Both the position numbers and the translations under genes were made by a program. From the NCBI GenBank assembly GCA_027943245.1, contig JANDJZ010000620.1, positions 1-23,290 on the forward strand: 23,290 nt of DNA, in the 5' to 3' direction. Under the pieces are notes generated by a model. That model was not told the origin of the DNA and searched no databases. It worked only from the letters and a program-made list of their open reading frames with translations. How positions within the stretch are numbered: the first letter of the stretch is position 1; every line of letters starts with the position of its first letter. This DNA comes from Acanthamoeba sp. SK_2022b. Taxonomy: Eukaryota; Discosea; Longamoebia; Acanthamoebidae. This document shows, piece by piece, positions 1 to 8,691 of the stretch.

Positions 1-3000
1 CGCCAGCCGCCCTCGTCCTCGCGACGCCTCTCGTCCTCGCGGCGCCTGTCCTCTTCGACGCGGCGCTCCTCCTCCTCGCGGCGGCTGGCCTCCTCGCGGC
101 GGGCACGCTCCTCCTCGCGCGCGCGGCGCTCCTCGGCGAGCTTGCGCTCCTCCTCGGCGGCCTCCTCGGCGCGGCGGCGGTTCTCCTCCTCGACCTTCCT
201 GCGCTTCTCCTCCTCCTCGCGGCGCTGGCGCTCCTTCTCCTCGGCCTTGCGCTTTCGCTCCTCCATCTCCTTCCTGCGCTGCTCCCTCTCCTTCTCGAGC
301 TGCGCGCGGATGCCGACCAGGCGCTCGTCCTGCGCCGCCTTGAGGCGGTTGTACTCCTAATCAAACAAACAATCAAACAACCAATCAGCACACAGTGCAT
401 TGCCAATCGCCCAGGCCCGTGCGAGAGAGATGCGAACCTCGGTGCGGCGCTTGAGGATGCGCTCCTCGAAGGAAGAGCGGTCGGGGTTCATGCGGATGAG
501 CCTTCGCTTCTCCTCGAGCTCCTTGGCGTGGACCTTCTCCTGCGACTCCCTGTAGGCGGCGGCCTGGACCTCGTAGGCGGTCTTCTCCTCCTGCTGGAGG
601 GCGTTGTAGAACTGCTCGAGCAGCGGTCGCTCCTCCTCGCGCATGGCGCGAACGCTGTGGTCGAGGTTCTTGGCGAGGTTGATGAGCTTGTTCTCGGCGT
701 CCTTCTTGGCGCGCTTGAGCTCGGCCTTCTTGATCTCGAGCACCTGCTTGGCGTCGACCTGCTCCTGGTCCACCTTCTGCAGCAGCTCCTCGGTGATGTT
801 GACCGAGTCCTTGGCGATCTTGCTGAGGCTCTCGAGCTCGCGCTTGATGCGGTTCCTCTCCATCTCCTCCTCCTTCTTCTTGCGGTCCTCCTCGGCCTTC
901 TTCTTGATGGCCTCGGCGCGGACCGCCGCCTCGGCGAGACGACGCTCCTCCTCCGCCTTGCGGGCCACCGCTGCGGCGGCGGCGGCGCGGAGGTTGGCCA
1001 TCTGCTCGCGGATCTCCTTCCTGCGCTCGATGATGCGGCGCCTCTCGAGGATGCGGGCGTGCTCCTCGCCGATGCTCTGCAGCGTGGTGGCGAACAGCTC
1101 CTTCTTGCGCTCGGCACGCTCGGCCTCACGAGTCGGCTGATATATATATAAAAATACACACACACATCAGAGTGAGTCCAACACAACTCGCATCGAAGCG
1201 CGTGGCGATTGAAGAGGGGGGGGGGTGGAGTCTTGCGTACGTGGATGAGGTTGGCGACTTGGGCGAGGGAGCGGGAGAGAGACCTGAGCTGGCCGCGGAG
1301 GGCGTCGGGGCCGGCGGGGTCGGAGGTGAAGTTGAGCGTCTTGTTCTGGTGGTCGATCTTGGCGCGCACGTAACCGGCGCGCACGGCCTCGACCACGCGC
1401 CTCTCCACGACGCGGGCATCCATGAAGTAGGCCAGCTGCAGCACAGAGCGAGGGAGGGAGGGCAAGTCAGTGACGGCACGCTTCATGGTAGCAAGCCTCG
1501 CGCGCGCGATTGGTATGCGCATACCTGAGCGACGTGGTCGATCTTGATGGTGCCGTAGGCGCGAGCGATCTGCTGGAGCAGCCTGATGAAGATGTTGTGC
1601 TGCAGGGGAGCGACGTAGTGCTTGAGGCCGGGCTGGGCGGCGATGAAGTCGAGCTTGGCCTTGAGGTTCTCGCAGTAGGTGAGGGGCTGGAAGCGCTTCT
1701 CGGCGAGGTTGTAGACGTCCTCGAGCTCGGAGACGACGGACGCGGTGATGCCACGGACGTTGAGCTCCGAGAGGAGGTTCTCGCGGCTGGGCGTGGTGCC
1801 GGGGCCCAGGAGGCTGGCCAAGCGGTTGATCTTCTCCCTGTTGCTGCTGTCGAGCTCGGCGCCGCCCAGCTCCTCGCTCACCTCGCCGGTCTCCACGGGG
1901 ATGCACAGAGCAGCCACCACCACGGTAGAGGCCATCCTAGCAGCGCGGGGACAGGCGTGAGCCACGAGCTCCGCACGACGTACGTCATATATGGGGTGGG
2001 GGGGGGATCGAGGGTAGCGTACTGCTTGAGGTCTTCGGCGGAGAGGGCCTTGTTCTGGTTCTTGGAGAGCGTGTAGTACTTGTACCAGGCGTAGGCGTGG
2101 AGGGTGTAGTTCTCGGAGACGAGGAACACGCGGGCGAGCTTGTCGTAGTAGTTGGCCAGCAGCTGGGGCTTCGGGGGCTTCTTGGCCATCGACATGAGGG
2201 CGTGAAGGTCCTCGATGGAGCGGAAGGCCTCCTGCCACAGCTCGAGCTCGCAGGCGACGTTGAGCTGCGAGAAGCGGGTCTCCAGGTGGAAGGCCAAGCT
2301 CTCGGGGCTGGTGAGCGAGACGGCGTTGGTCATCTGCGTGCTCTTGGAGAGGTTGCTGACATGACCACGCAGGATCTCGCTCAGGCGCCTGAACTCGGTG
2401 TTGCGCTTGTACTTCTTGCAGAAGTCGAACGCCTGCTGGGCTGTGTACTGTTGAAGGTACAGAAAGGAACAATAAATGAATTAATCATCTGAAATCGCGT
2501 GTAGCGCTAATTAGTGGGGGGGGGCACATACGTGGTAGAGGGTCTCGAGCTTGGCGTTGTTGCGGAGGATGTCCAGCACGGTGCGGTACGTCTCCCAGAG
2601 GAACTTGAGCCAGGGAGTGACGATCTGACGATCAGTGCGGTCCTTGGTATCCTCTCCGCTCACCTTGCCGAGCATGAGGCTCTCCGGCGCCTCCTCGGCG
2701 TCGAGATCCTCGATGTCGAGGGTGATCTTCTCAGCCTTGCTCTGAGCCTCCTTGGCGTGCTGTTCGGCCTGCTCGAGGAAGTGCTTGATCACATGGCCGA
2801 GCGAAGCAACATTTACCTGCCGAATCCGAAATATGAGGAAATCACGGTACGCTTGCGATGATTGTTGGACAAAATTAGAGTTTACCTGTTGGCAGATGCC
2901 GCGGTACTGATGCAGGCCATCCTTGGCCTCCTTGCCCTTCCTGAGCTGAACGCACAGTGTGATGTAGAGGATCTGAGTATCACGCAGTTGTTGGTGAGAC

Positions 3001-3283
3001 GAGAAGCTACTCCATTGATGCGTTGATTCGAATTGCCGCACCATCAGGTCCTCAAGAGACTTCTGCCAGGTGCGGTGGCGCCTGGAGGTGATGACAGTAC
3101 GGAGCTGCTTGAGGGCCTCATCTCTTTGATTGGGCGAGACGGCAAGCAGTTCTGAAGAGGAAAATGGAGAGATGAATCAGAATTGGGCGCGGAGTGACCA
3201 TCCAATCGCGCTGTAAAAATCCATGCGGAGAAGAGATTACCCTGCGCTCGTTGAAGAGCGTTTTCAGGCTTTGCGAAAGACAT
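1..3283 (-). CDS. EIF3A: eukaryotic translation initiation factor 3 subunit A (eIF3a), C-terminus beyond left edge
   Basis: Large scaffold subunit of eIF3, which loads mRNA and initiator tRNA on the 40S subunit. Exons (minus): 3283-3241, 3151-3042, 2972-2886, 2816-2532, 2447-2023, 1936-1525, 1435-1241, 1136-438, 356 to edge; all junctions are GT/AG and in phase, giving about 870 residues before the edge. The start MSFAKPENALQRA matches the conserved eIF3a N-terminus. Family blocks include LRKGKEAKDGLHQYR, the CQQVN block, an LELWQEAFRSIEDLH helix and AKKPPKPQLLANYYDKL. A PCI region lies at roughly residues 320-500, ending in an IDHQNKTLNF strand. From about residue 520 the chain is a long Glu/Arg/Lys/Ala-rich helix, the spectrin-like segment of eIF3a. 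Introns 2 and 3 are both 69 nt and stop-free, so they can be mistaken for coding sequence. Nothing of the C-terminal end is visible. Confidence 0.95.
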
Positions 3284-3386
3284 GGGATGATGTGCTAATG
3301 CGAACGCACGGGCTCCCTTGCGTTGGATCAGCGCAGCACTGAGAAAACCTGGCCGTGAGAATTACCCAAGAAAAAGAGTTCCCGCT

Positions 3387-3402
3387 TCCGGATTTATCCG
3401 GA
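3387..3402. repeat. perfect 7-bp inverted repeat upstream of eIF3a
   Basis: TCCGGAT and ATCCGGA are separated by TT, giving a perfect palindromic hairpin. It lies about 100 bp upstream of the eIF3a ATG and about 90 bp past the PAF1 stop, between a GC-rich stretch and an AT-rich run (about 3405-3445). It could be a dyad factor-binding site in the eIF3a promoter or a 3'-end element of PAF1; the sequence does not decide. Confidence 0.4.
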
Positions 3403-3494
3403 CGTGCTAATTCATTAAAAATGAATAAATAAAATAAATAATGTATAAAAAGCAGGTTTTTTTGTTTGCACGAAGCGATTCCGCTGTTGCACAG

Positions 3495-5502
3495 TTAGTA
3501 GGGCGCAAGGGCTTCCCTGGCCTGTTCCATGGCCTCCAGCTCGTCCTCGGTCGGATTGCGCGTTGTCACATACGAGTGCGCTGGGCGGGCCTGCCTGCGG
3601 ATGGCTTCCTTGGCGGCCTGCGAAGCGAAAGAGAGAGCGAGTGTGTGTGTAAGAGTCAAGCCCCGACCACCAAACAGATAGGCGACATGCGTGAGCGCGG
3701 AGGGGGGCGGCGTGGTGTCATCGGTGTAGAGGCGCACCTGTGATTTGATCTTGTCGAGGACGATCTTCGTGTGGATCTCGTTGTAGCGAACGCTTTCGTC
3801 GTCCCACACGAAGAAGTAGGTGGCGCTGTGCTGCGGGTCCTTCCTGAACGAGTACTCGCGCACCCAATCGTACTCCTCCGTCTTCCCGTCGATCTCCTCG
3901 ACCACCCCGCCATCCGTCTCCGCCTCGTCGTCGTCCGCCTTCCTCTTCCCCTTGCCGTCGTCGCCGGCCTTGGCCGACGGCATCAAGTACGCCACGAAGC
4001 TCTGCTTCTCCAGCCCGACTTCTGCTTCGGCCTCTGTCGAGAAACCCTGTGCAACGACGCGAATCGTGAGCCAAAAATATAAAATAAAAAATATTTTATA
4101 ATAAAATAAAAAATGGCGCACCTTGATGAGGGCTTGCTTCTGGGCGCGAGGTCTGCCGGGGTCGGCGTCGAAGGTGACGAGCGTGTAGCTGTTGGGCCAG
4201 AGGTCGTGATCGGGGAACACGGGCAGGATCTGACGCGTCAGGCGCACGGCGGCGGGCACGTGAGCCGAGGAGAGCAGAAGGGAGCAGAGCAGAGGGGCAC
4301 CCCCCCCCAAATCTGCATGTCGTAGTCGCGACGTCGTGGTTGCAGCGCGTACCTCGAGCGGCTTGAGTGACGGGTCCGTCGGGTGGACGGGGATCTCCTT
4401 GGCCAGTTCGAAGCCGCGGTCGATGGCGTCCATGATCTCCTCGCGCGTGCGCTTCCTCTTCTCGGCCCGCTTGAGCGTGGCGTGGCCCACCCTGGGTGTT
4501 TTTTTTTACAGACGACCGACCCACGATGAGCGCTCACGCCGCCCACCGCCTCTCCCCTCACCGCCAGGGCTTGCCCTCGCCACTTGGCCACCCCCAAGAG
4601 TCACCCCAGGGAGGTGGTGGGTAGTGGTGGTAGCAGTACCGAGCCTCAATGCTGTCGGCGCGCGACACCTTCTTGGTGGTCTGTTCGTAGTCGGAGATGT
4701 ATTCGGTGTGGCGACGCAGCCACGACACGCTCGTGCTGGGCTTCTCGCGCACGTTGAGCTTCTTCTTCTTCACCTCGGGCGTCTCGGCGCCGGTCAGGAT
4801 CAGGGCGGCGTCCTCGGGCGGCAGCGGCACGCCTGCGGCCGCGCAGCCTGGCCATCAGCACACCAACTCGCTCCAGAGAGAAAGAGAGAGAGAGAGAGAG
4901 AGGCAGTAAAGGGAGGAAAGTAGAACCAGGGGCGCCCTTGTAGGTAGAGGGGTCGATGAGGTCGATGGGGATGCCGAGGTCTGGCTCGGCGTGGAGGGTG
5001 TGCTGGTGGGCCGTCTCGAGCGAGGTCGTGCGGTATCGCACGAAGCGCATGGGATCGAACGGATTGGTGAGCAGCTTCGGGTCGAACGGAATGGGCGGCA
5101 GATTGTTGGAGAACTTCATCTTACACAGGAACTGTGCGTGGGCGGGGCAGGCAGAGATGGAATGAGACAAATCAGAACGATTGCAGCGTGGACACGGTGC
5201 CGAAGCGAAATCGGATTCGCATGCGCAGCGAGTGTGTTGATGTGCGCACCTCTGATTCTCGTCTGAAATGCAAGTGTTCAAACAGCAGGGGCATCAACGG
5301 AAAGTTTGAAAATGTGGTGGTGAGAACGTGAATTTGTAGGGCACTAGCGGCAAGCGTACCTGAGGTGATTTTGTTTGTGTGGTGAAGGTCTGCCCCTTCC
5401 ATTTGTGGCCAGTGATGACGAAGACGAGGTGCCCCCTTCCGATCTCGCTCGCTTTCGAGCGTGTGCCTCTGCCGCCTGCTTCTTCCTCTTGTCCTCTTCC
5501 AT
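3495..5502 (-). CDS. PAF1: RNA polymerase II-associated factor 1 (PAF1 complex subunit)
   Basis: Core subunit of the nuclear PAF1 elongation complex, which couples Pol II transcription to histone modification. Exons (minus): 5502-5360, 5262-5250, 5131-4927, 4832-4640, 4491-4353, 4229-4122, 4046-3738, 3617-3495; 410 residues, shorter than animal PAF1 (about 530) mainly because the acidic C-tail is missing. Diagnostic blocks: NNLPPIPFDPKLL then FDPMRFVRYRTTSLE and AEPDLGIPIDLIDPSTY (about residues 57-118); RRHTEYIS; AIDRGFELAKEIPVHP; ILPVFPDHDLWPNSYTLVTF (from residue 232); FVAYLMPS; an acidic linker; and YFFVWDDESVRYNEI. The N-terminus is basic and Ser-rich (about residues 1-47). The 13-nt second exon is required to keep phase between exons 1 and 3. 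Introns 5-7 (123, 75, 120 nt) are frame-preserving and stop-free. The stop is about 210 bp upstream of the eIF3a ATG, same strand. Confidence 0.95.
4073..4113 (-). other. AT-rich hairpin island in PAF1 intron 6
   Basis: Almost pure A/T inside the 75-nt intron 4121-4047, flanked by GC-rich exons. It contains a perfect 7-bp inverted repeat, 4093-4099 with 4101-4107. Similar islands occur in the esterase, WD40 and mPGES-2-like introns. AT-rich intron cores may aid intron recognition; the pairing may be incidental to composition. Confidence 0.5.
4875..4902. repeat. (GA)n tract in PAF1 intron 3
   Basis: Imperfect GA microsatellite inside the intron 4926-4833. On the sense strand it is a (CT)n run upstream of the 3' splice site and may act as part of the polypyrimidine tract. 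Confidence 0.7.
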
Positions 5503-5595
5503 CTCTTCTTGTCTAGCGCCCTTTTGTTTAAAATTGAAACAGATTTACGTTTTTAATCACAAAAAGAAATGATAAATTACTCAAAAAAGGGGCAT

Positions 5596-5601
5596 TTTAT
5601 T
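5596..5601 (-). promoter_or_regulatory. candidate polyadenylation signal of the carboxylesterase gene
   Basis: The minus strand reads AATAAA here, 9 nt past the esterase stop codon at 5611. It is the only canonical hexamer I found at a suitable place downstream of a gene in this window. Its closeness to the stop implies a very short 3' UTR. The 3' end is not otherwise shown. Confidence 0.4.
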
Positions 5602-5610
5602 CTGCGCTGC

Positions 5611-6023
5611 TCACATGCCGTGCGAGTAGCCAAGGCGATCCCAGAAGTCGCAGTAGGAGGCGCGCAGGCCGGTCTGGACGGTGGGCGGGGTAGCGAACTC
5701 CATGCTGGCATCGGCCGACGCGGTGTACGAGGGCCACGCCGGCTGCACCGCCACGGGATGGTTCGGGTTTCCGGTCTTGGCAAAGTTGGTCCAGTACGTG
5801 CTCATTCGTCTGAACAACACACACGACGCCAGACACGAGCTCAAGTGAGCTTCATCTACTCACTCATCGCCAACAAATCGGTCTGTTGCGTGAACGCACT
5901 GGGAAAGGTCGTTCTCGGCCGCGGTGAACTGGTAGTACGGGGCAGCGGCGTGGAACACGAAGGGCAGCTCGATGCCGTGGCACACTGGACCGCGACATCG
6001 ACATCATGACTGACTGGCCAGCG

Positions 6024-6093
<70 letters not shown>

Positions 6094-8318
6094 GCGCATA
6101 CCGTGGCCGTCGCAGAACGTGTACTTGCCCCATGCGTCGAACGATGGGACGTGGTTGAACTGATACAGGTAAGTAGGCACTCCTGTCGCAAGCGCGGTTG
6201 GCGGGTGAGCGACGCGGCGAGCTGTTTGGAGGGGAGGGCGAGAGGGGAACGCACCGGTCTTGGCCACTCCGCGGGCCGAGAGGCGGGTCGGGCAGACAAA
6301 GATGTAGTCGGTGCCCTGAGTGGAGAGGAGAGGCCGGTAGTCCGAGTTGTCCCACACGCCGCCGACCGGGTACTTCCGCAGGACCTCGATGACGTCCAGC
6401 TGGAACAGGTAGGACTCGAGCAGCACGTAGAGGCTCTCCGTCACCTTGGTGCCGTTGGCGGCCTCGTAGATGAAGAACAGCGCCTCCTCGGCCACCGTGC
6501 CCATCATGATTGGTACTGCGCGTGTAGAGCGCATGCGTCACTACACGGGCGCATGTTGCGAAAATGGGGGGGGGGGAAGGCTCACCTTTCGTGAAGTTGC
6601 CGGCGGCGAACAGCTTCCACGGCTGGTCGGTCAGCTCCTTGCCGTCGACTGAAGTGGCCACCGGTAAGCCCACCACCGCCAGGCCACGATTGGGGAGTAA
6701 GGGCCGTGGGCTTACCGATGGGAGTCCAGGGCAAGAAGAGGAGGAGAGGGTGGAAGTAGTCGATGTCGCCCTGCACGCCGTACTGGCCAGCCATGACCTC
6801 GTTCACGCTCTTGCTCCTCAGGCACGCGTCCTGATCCATCGCCGCGCCAGCACGACATCATTCACTGCTGTCAGTGCCGCCATCTTCAACATCATCGCGG
6901 CTCGCTCTGAAACGGAGATAAGGAGCTGGGTACCGTGGACTCGTGGTTCCAGGGGCACTGCAGGTACTCAACAAACTTGCGCCCCAAATCACGCCCCTAC
7001 GCCCCGTGTGTTGTGTGTGTTGTGTGTGTGTCGTCGTCGTCATCGTGAGTGAGTCGCTCAGCAGAATGAATGAGGAGCAGGGAGGGAGCCAAGCGAACCT
7101 CCTGGACGGTCTTCATTGGGAGAGAGAAGGGGTTGGACTCCATGATGGCCTTGGAGAAGAGGCCCCTGCTGTAGGGTGACAGCAAGTGGACGGCCGTCGA
7201 CGACGCGCCCGCGCTCTGCCCAAAGATGGTCACCTGAGGGGGGCGGGGAGGCAGTCAGTGGTGAGCGCCCACGTCAAGGAGGCGCGATGCCGGGCGCTGA
7301 GAGAGAGAGAGAGAGAGAGAAACGCACGTCATTGGGGTTGCCGCCAAAGGCCGCGATGTTCTTCTTGAGCCACACCAACGCCATGCGTTGGTCCTTGATG
7401 GCAAAGTTGCCCGCGTATTCGTCCGTCACAAGGTGGCCCAGCACCTGAGCGTACACGACACAATACGGCATGGTGACGCGACGACGACGACGACGACGAC
7501 GACACACACACACACCACGCATCAGTGAGTCTGTGTGGAGGGCAACAGGCGAGCAAGGGTCGTTACGCCGAGGCGATAGTTGGTGGTGACGAGGATGACG
7601 TCAAGGTTGGTAGTGAAGTACTCGCCCGAGTACAGCGGCGAAGTGCTGTCGCCCTGCAGGCACACGATTGTAAGGGCCACACGGAAAGGCCGCCATGCGT
7701 GCGGTGACGGGGCACCTGTTCGAAGCGGCCGCCCGGCATGAAGAACATGACAGAACGGGGCGATGAGGAAGGAGTGCGCGGGGTCCAGATGTTGAGGGTG
7801 AGGCAGTCCTCGCTCTGGCTCTGGGGGCACATATGAGGCGGCAGCACGCAGCGCTGCGGGCATCCCGGGCCGAACTCTGCGTGCGTGCTCGCGGGATTAA
7901 GTGACCGCAAGGGCGTCTCCAGTATACGACCAATGACACGCGAGCTTCGCCCGATAAAATCGGCCAATGACCGTGATGATGAAGACGGGATCGCGTACCG
8001 GTGGCGTTGAGAGTGCTGGGCCCCCAGCCGCGGTGTGGGAGAGGATCGCGCCAGCGCAGAGGCCCCACTGGCGGCTCAGCGTAGGGAATGCCCTGCAGAG
8101 TGTGCATGAATTGTATTTTATTATTGTTGTAGTTTTCGATAATAAAATTAAAAAAGGCGTACCTTGAATACACGGTAGGTGGAAGCAACGACGCCGCGGA
8201 CGGGACCGTTGGCAGTGACGACCACGGAGTCGTCGGCTTGGGCAGGCGTTGCCAGCAGCAGAGCACTAAGCACGGCAAGCAAAGCGAGGCCCCGCGTCAG
8301 CACGAAGGCACCCTCCAT
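5611..8318 (-). CDS. secreted type-B carboxylesterase (cholinesterase-like alpha/beta hydrolase)
   Basis: Ester hydrolase of the carboxylesterase type-B family; substrate not predictable. Thirteen exons (minus): 8318-8163, 8092-7999, 7876-7716, 7653-7567, 7444-7328, 7233-7099, 6996-6934, 6830-6716, 6648-6586, 6515-6255, 6182-6102, 5984-5900, 5809-5611; 538 residues, normal for the family. A hydrophobic signal peptide (about residues 1-28, ending TPAQA) implies secretion or a lysosomal route. Family marks: FKGIPYAEPPVGPLRW; SEDCLTLNIW (about 105-114); TTNYRLGVLGHL; nucleophile elbow GQSAGA with Ser212; acid in GTVAEEALFF (Glu340 or 341); and His447 in CHGIELPFVF. The oxyanion loop reads MPGGRFEQG instead of the usual HGGGF, and the elbow has Gln where many members have Glu. 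All three catalytic positions are present, so it is probably active. The stop lies 108 bp upstream of the PAF1 ATG, on the same strand. Confidence 0.93.
6026..6089. repeat. (GT)32 microsatellite in esterase intron 11
   Basis: Perfect 64-nt dinucleotide run within the 117-nt intron 6101-5985. It fills over half the intron and begins about 11 nt from the 5' splice site on the sense strand, where it reads as (AC)n. Probably length-polymorphic. Confidence 0.95.
7299..7321. repeat. (GA)n tract in esterase intron 5
   Basis: Perfect GA run inside the intron 7327-7234. It lies within 6 nt of the 5' splice site, where the sense strand reads (TC)n. Confidence 0.85.
7480..7514. repeat. (GAC)8 plus (AC)n compound microsatellite in esterase intron 4
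   Basis: A GAC trinucleotide run passes directly into an AC run within the intron 7566-7445. It is not translated in the joined reading frame. Confidence 0.85.
8106..8156 (-). other. AT-rich hairpin island in esterase intron 1
   Basis: The 70-nt intron 8162-8093 has an A/T core with a perfect 10-bp inverted repeat (8115-8124 with 8139-8148, 14-nt loop). It is the longest intronic dyad with a true loop that I noted. Its role is unknown; it could bring the splice sites together or simply reflect composition. Confidence 0.5.
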
Positions 8319-8691
8319 CTTGCTCCTTGCGTGTCCGATATCGGGAAATGAACTGCGTTTTTATTACGGCCCGCGAATGGCTGCTTTGGTTTGGTGGGAA
8401 CTTTCCGAAGAGTTCTGACGCTGGTTTGGTGTCTTTAGGGGGAGGGTGCAGCAAACCTCTAATAAAAGGGTCTGCCTCCCTGGGAGCATAGGGGATGATT
8501 ATGGATAGTGACCAGCATTACTCCAAGGAGTCACCTGGATGCTGTAAGACCTCTTGCAGAAGTAAAAGGTGGTGGGAGGATCTGAAACCTATCTGGTGTA
8601 GTCCCTTCACAGGCTGAAGCTCACCAGTGGGTGGTTGTTAATTTCCTTCTTTGTTTCTTTTTCACAGTAGTGGAGACGGCAAGCGGCAAAG
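8319..8691. promoter_or_regulatory. divergent intergenic region between esterase and WD40 genes
   Basis: 373 bp separate the two start codons, so the region must hold both promoters and 5' UTRs. It is neither low-complexity nor protein-coding in any convincing frame. The middle (8470-8630) is of mixed composition and contains two nested hairpins listed separately. I see no clear TATA box or tRNA. Confidence 0.5.
8513..8627. other. two nested hairpins, candidate structured element or ncRNA
   Basis: Hairpin 1 (8513-8544): CAGCAT pairs with ATGCTG and, inside, ACTCC pairs with GGAGT. Hairpin 2 (8593-8627): CTGGTG pairs with CACCAG and, inside, CTTCA pairs with TGAAG around a 5-nt loop. They are separated by 48 nt of unpaired-looking sequence. 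I tested H/ACA snoRNA, U1-U5 snRNA, SRP RNA and 5S patterns by eye without a match. It could also be promoter DNA with chance dyads. Confidence 0.3.

Noticed and set aside
528..1151. Leu-rich 207-residue plus-strand frame opposite eIF3a
   Set aside because: It is the antisense of Glu/Lys/Arg codons of the eIF3a helix, which reads as Leu/Ser; no independent protein signature.
488..1906. 472-residue minus-strand frame overlapping eIF3a exons
   Set aside because: Its middle shares the true frame in exon 7, but the rest is Arg/Pro/Ser shadow; the multi-exon model matches eIF3a throughout.
6004..6534. Thr-His repeat protein from (AC)n
   Set aside because: The repeat lies in an intron of the esterase with good GT/AG borders; the catalytic His exon is reached only after removing it.
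7480..7503. CRISPR-like or tandem repeat array
   Set aside because: It is a plain trinucleotide microsatellite inside an intron; no spacer structure, and the DNA is eukaryotic.
8430..8640. snRNA, SRP RNA, 5S rRNA or tRNA in the divergent gap
   Set aside because: Compared by eye with U1, U2, U4, U5, U3, 7SL and 5S signature segments and tRNA T-arm; none matched.
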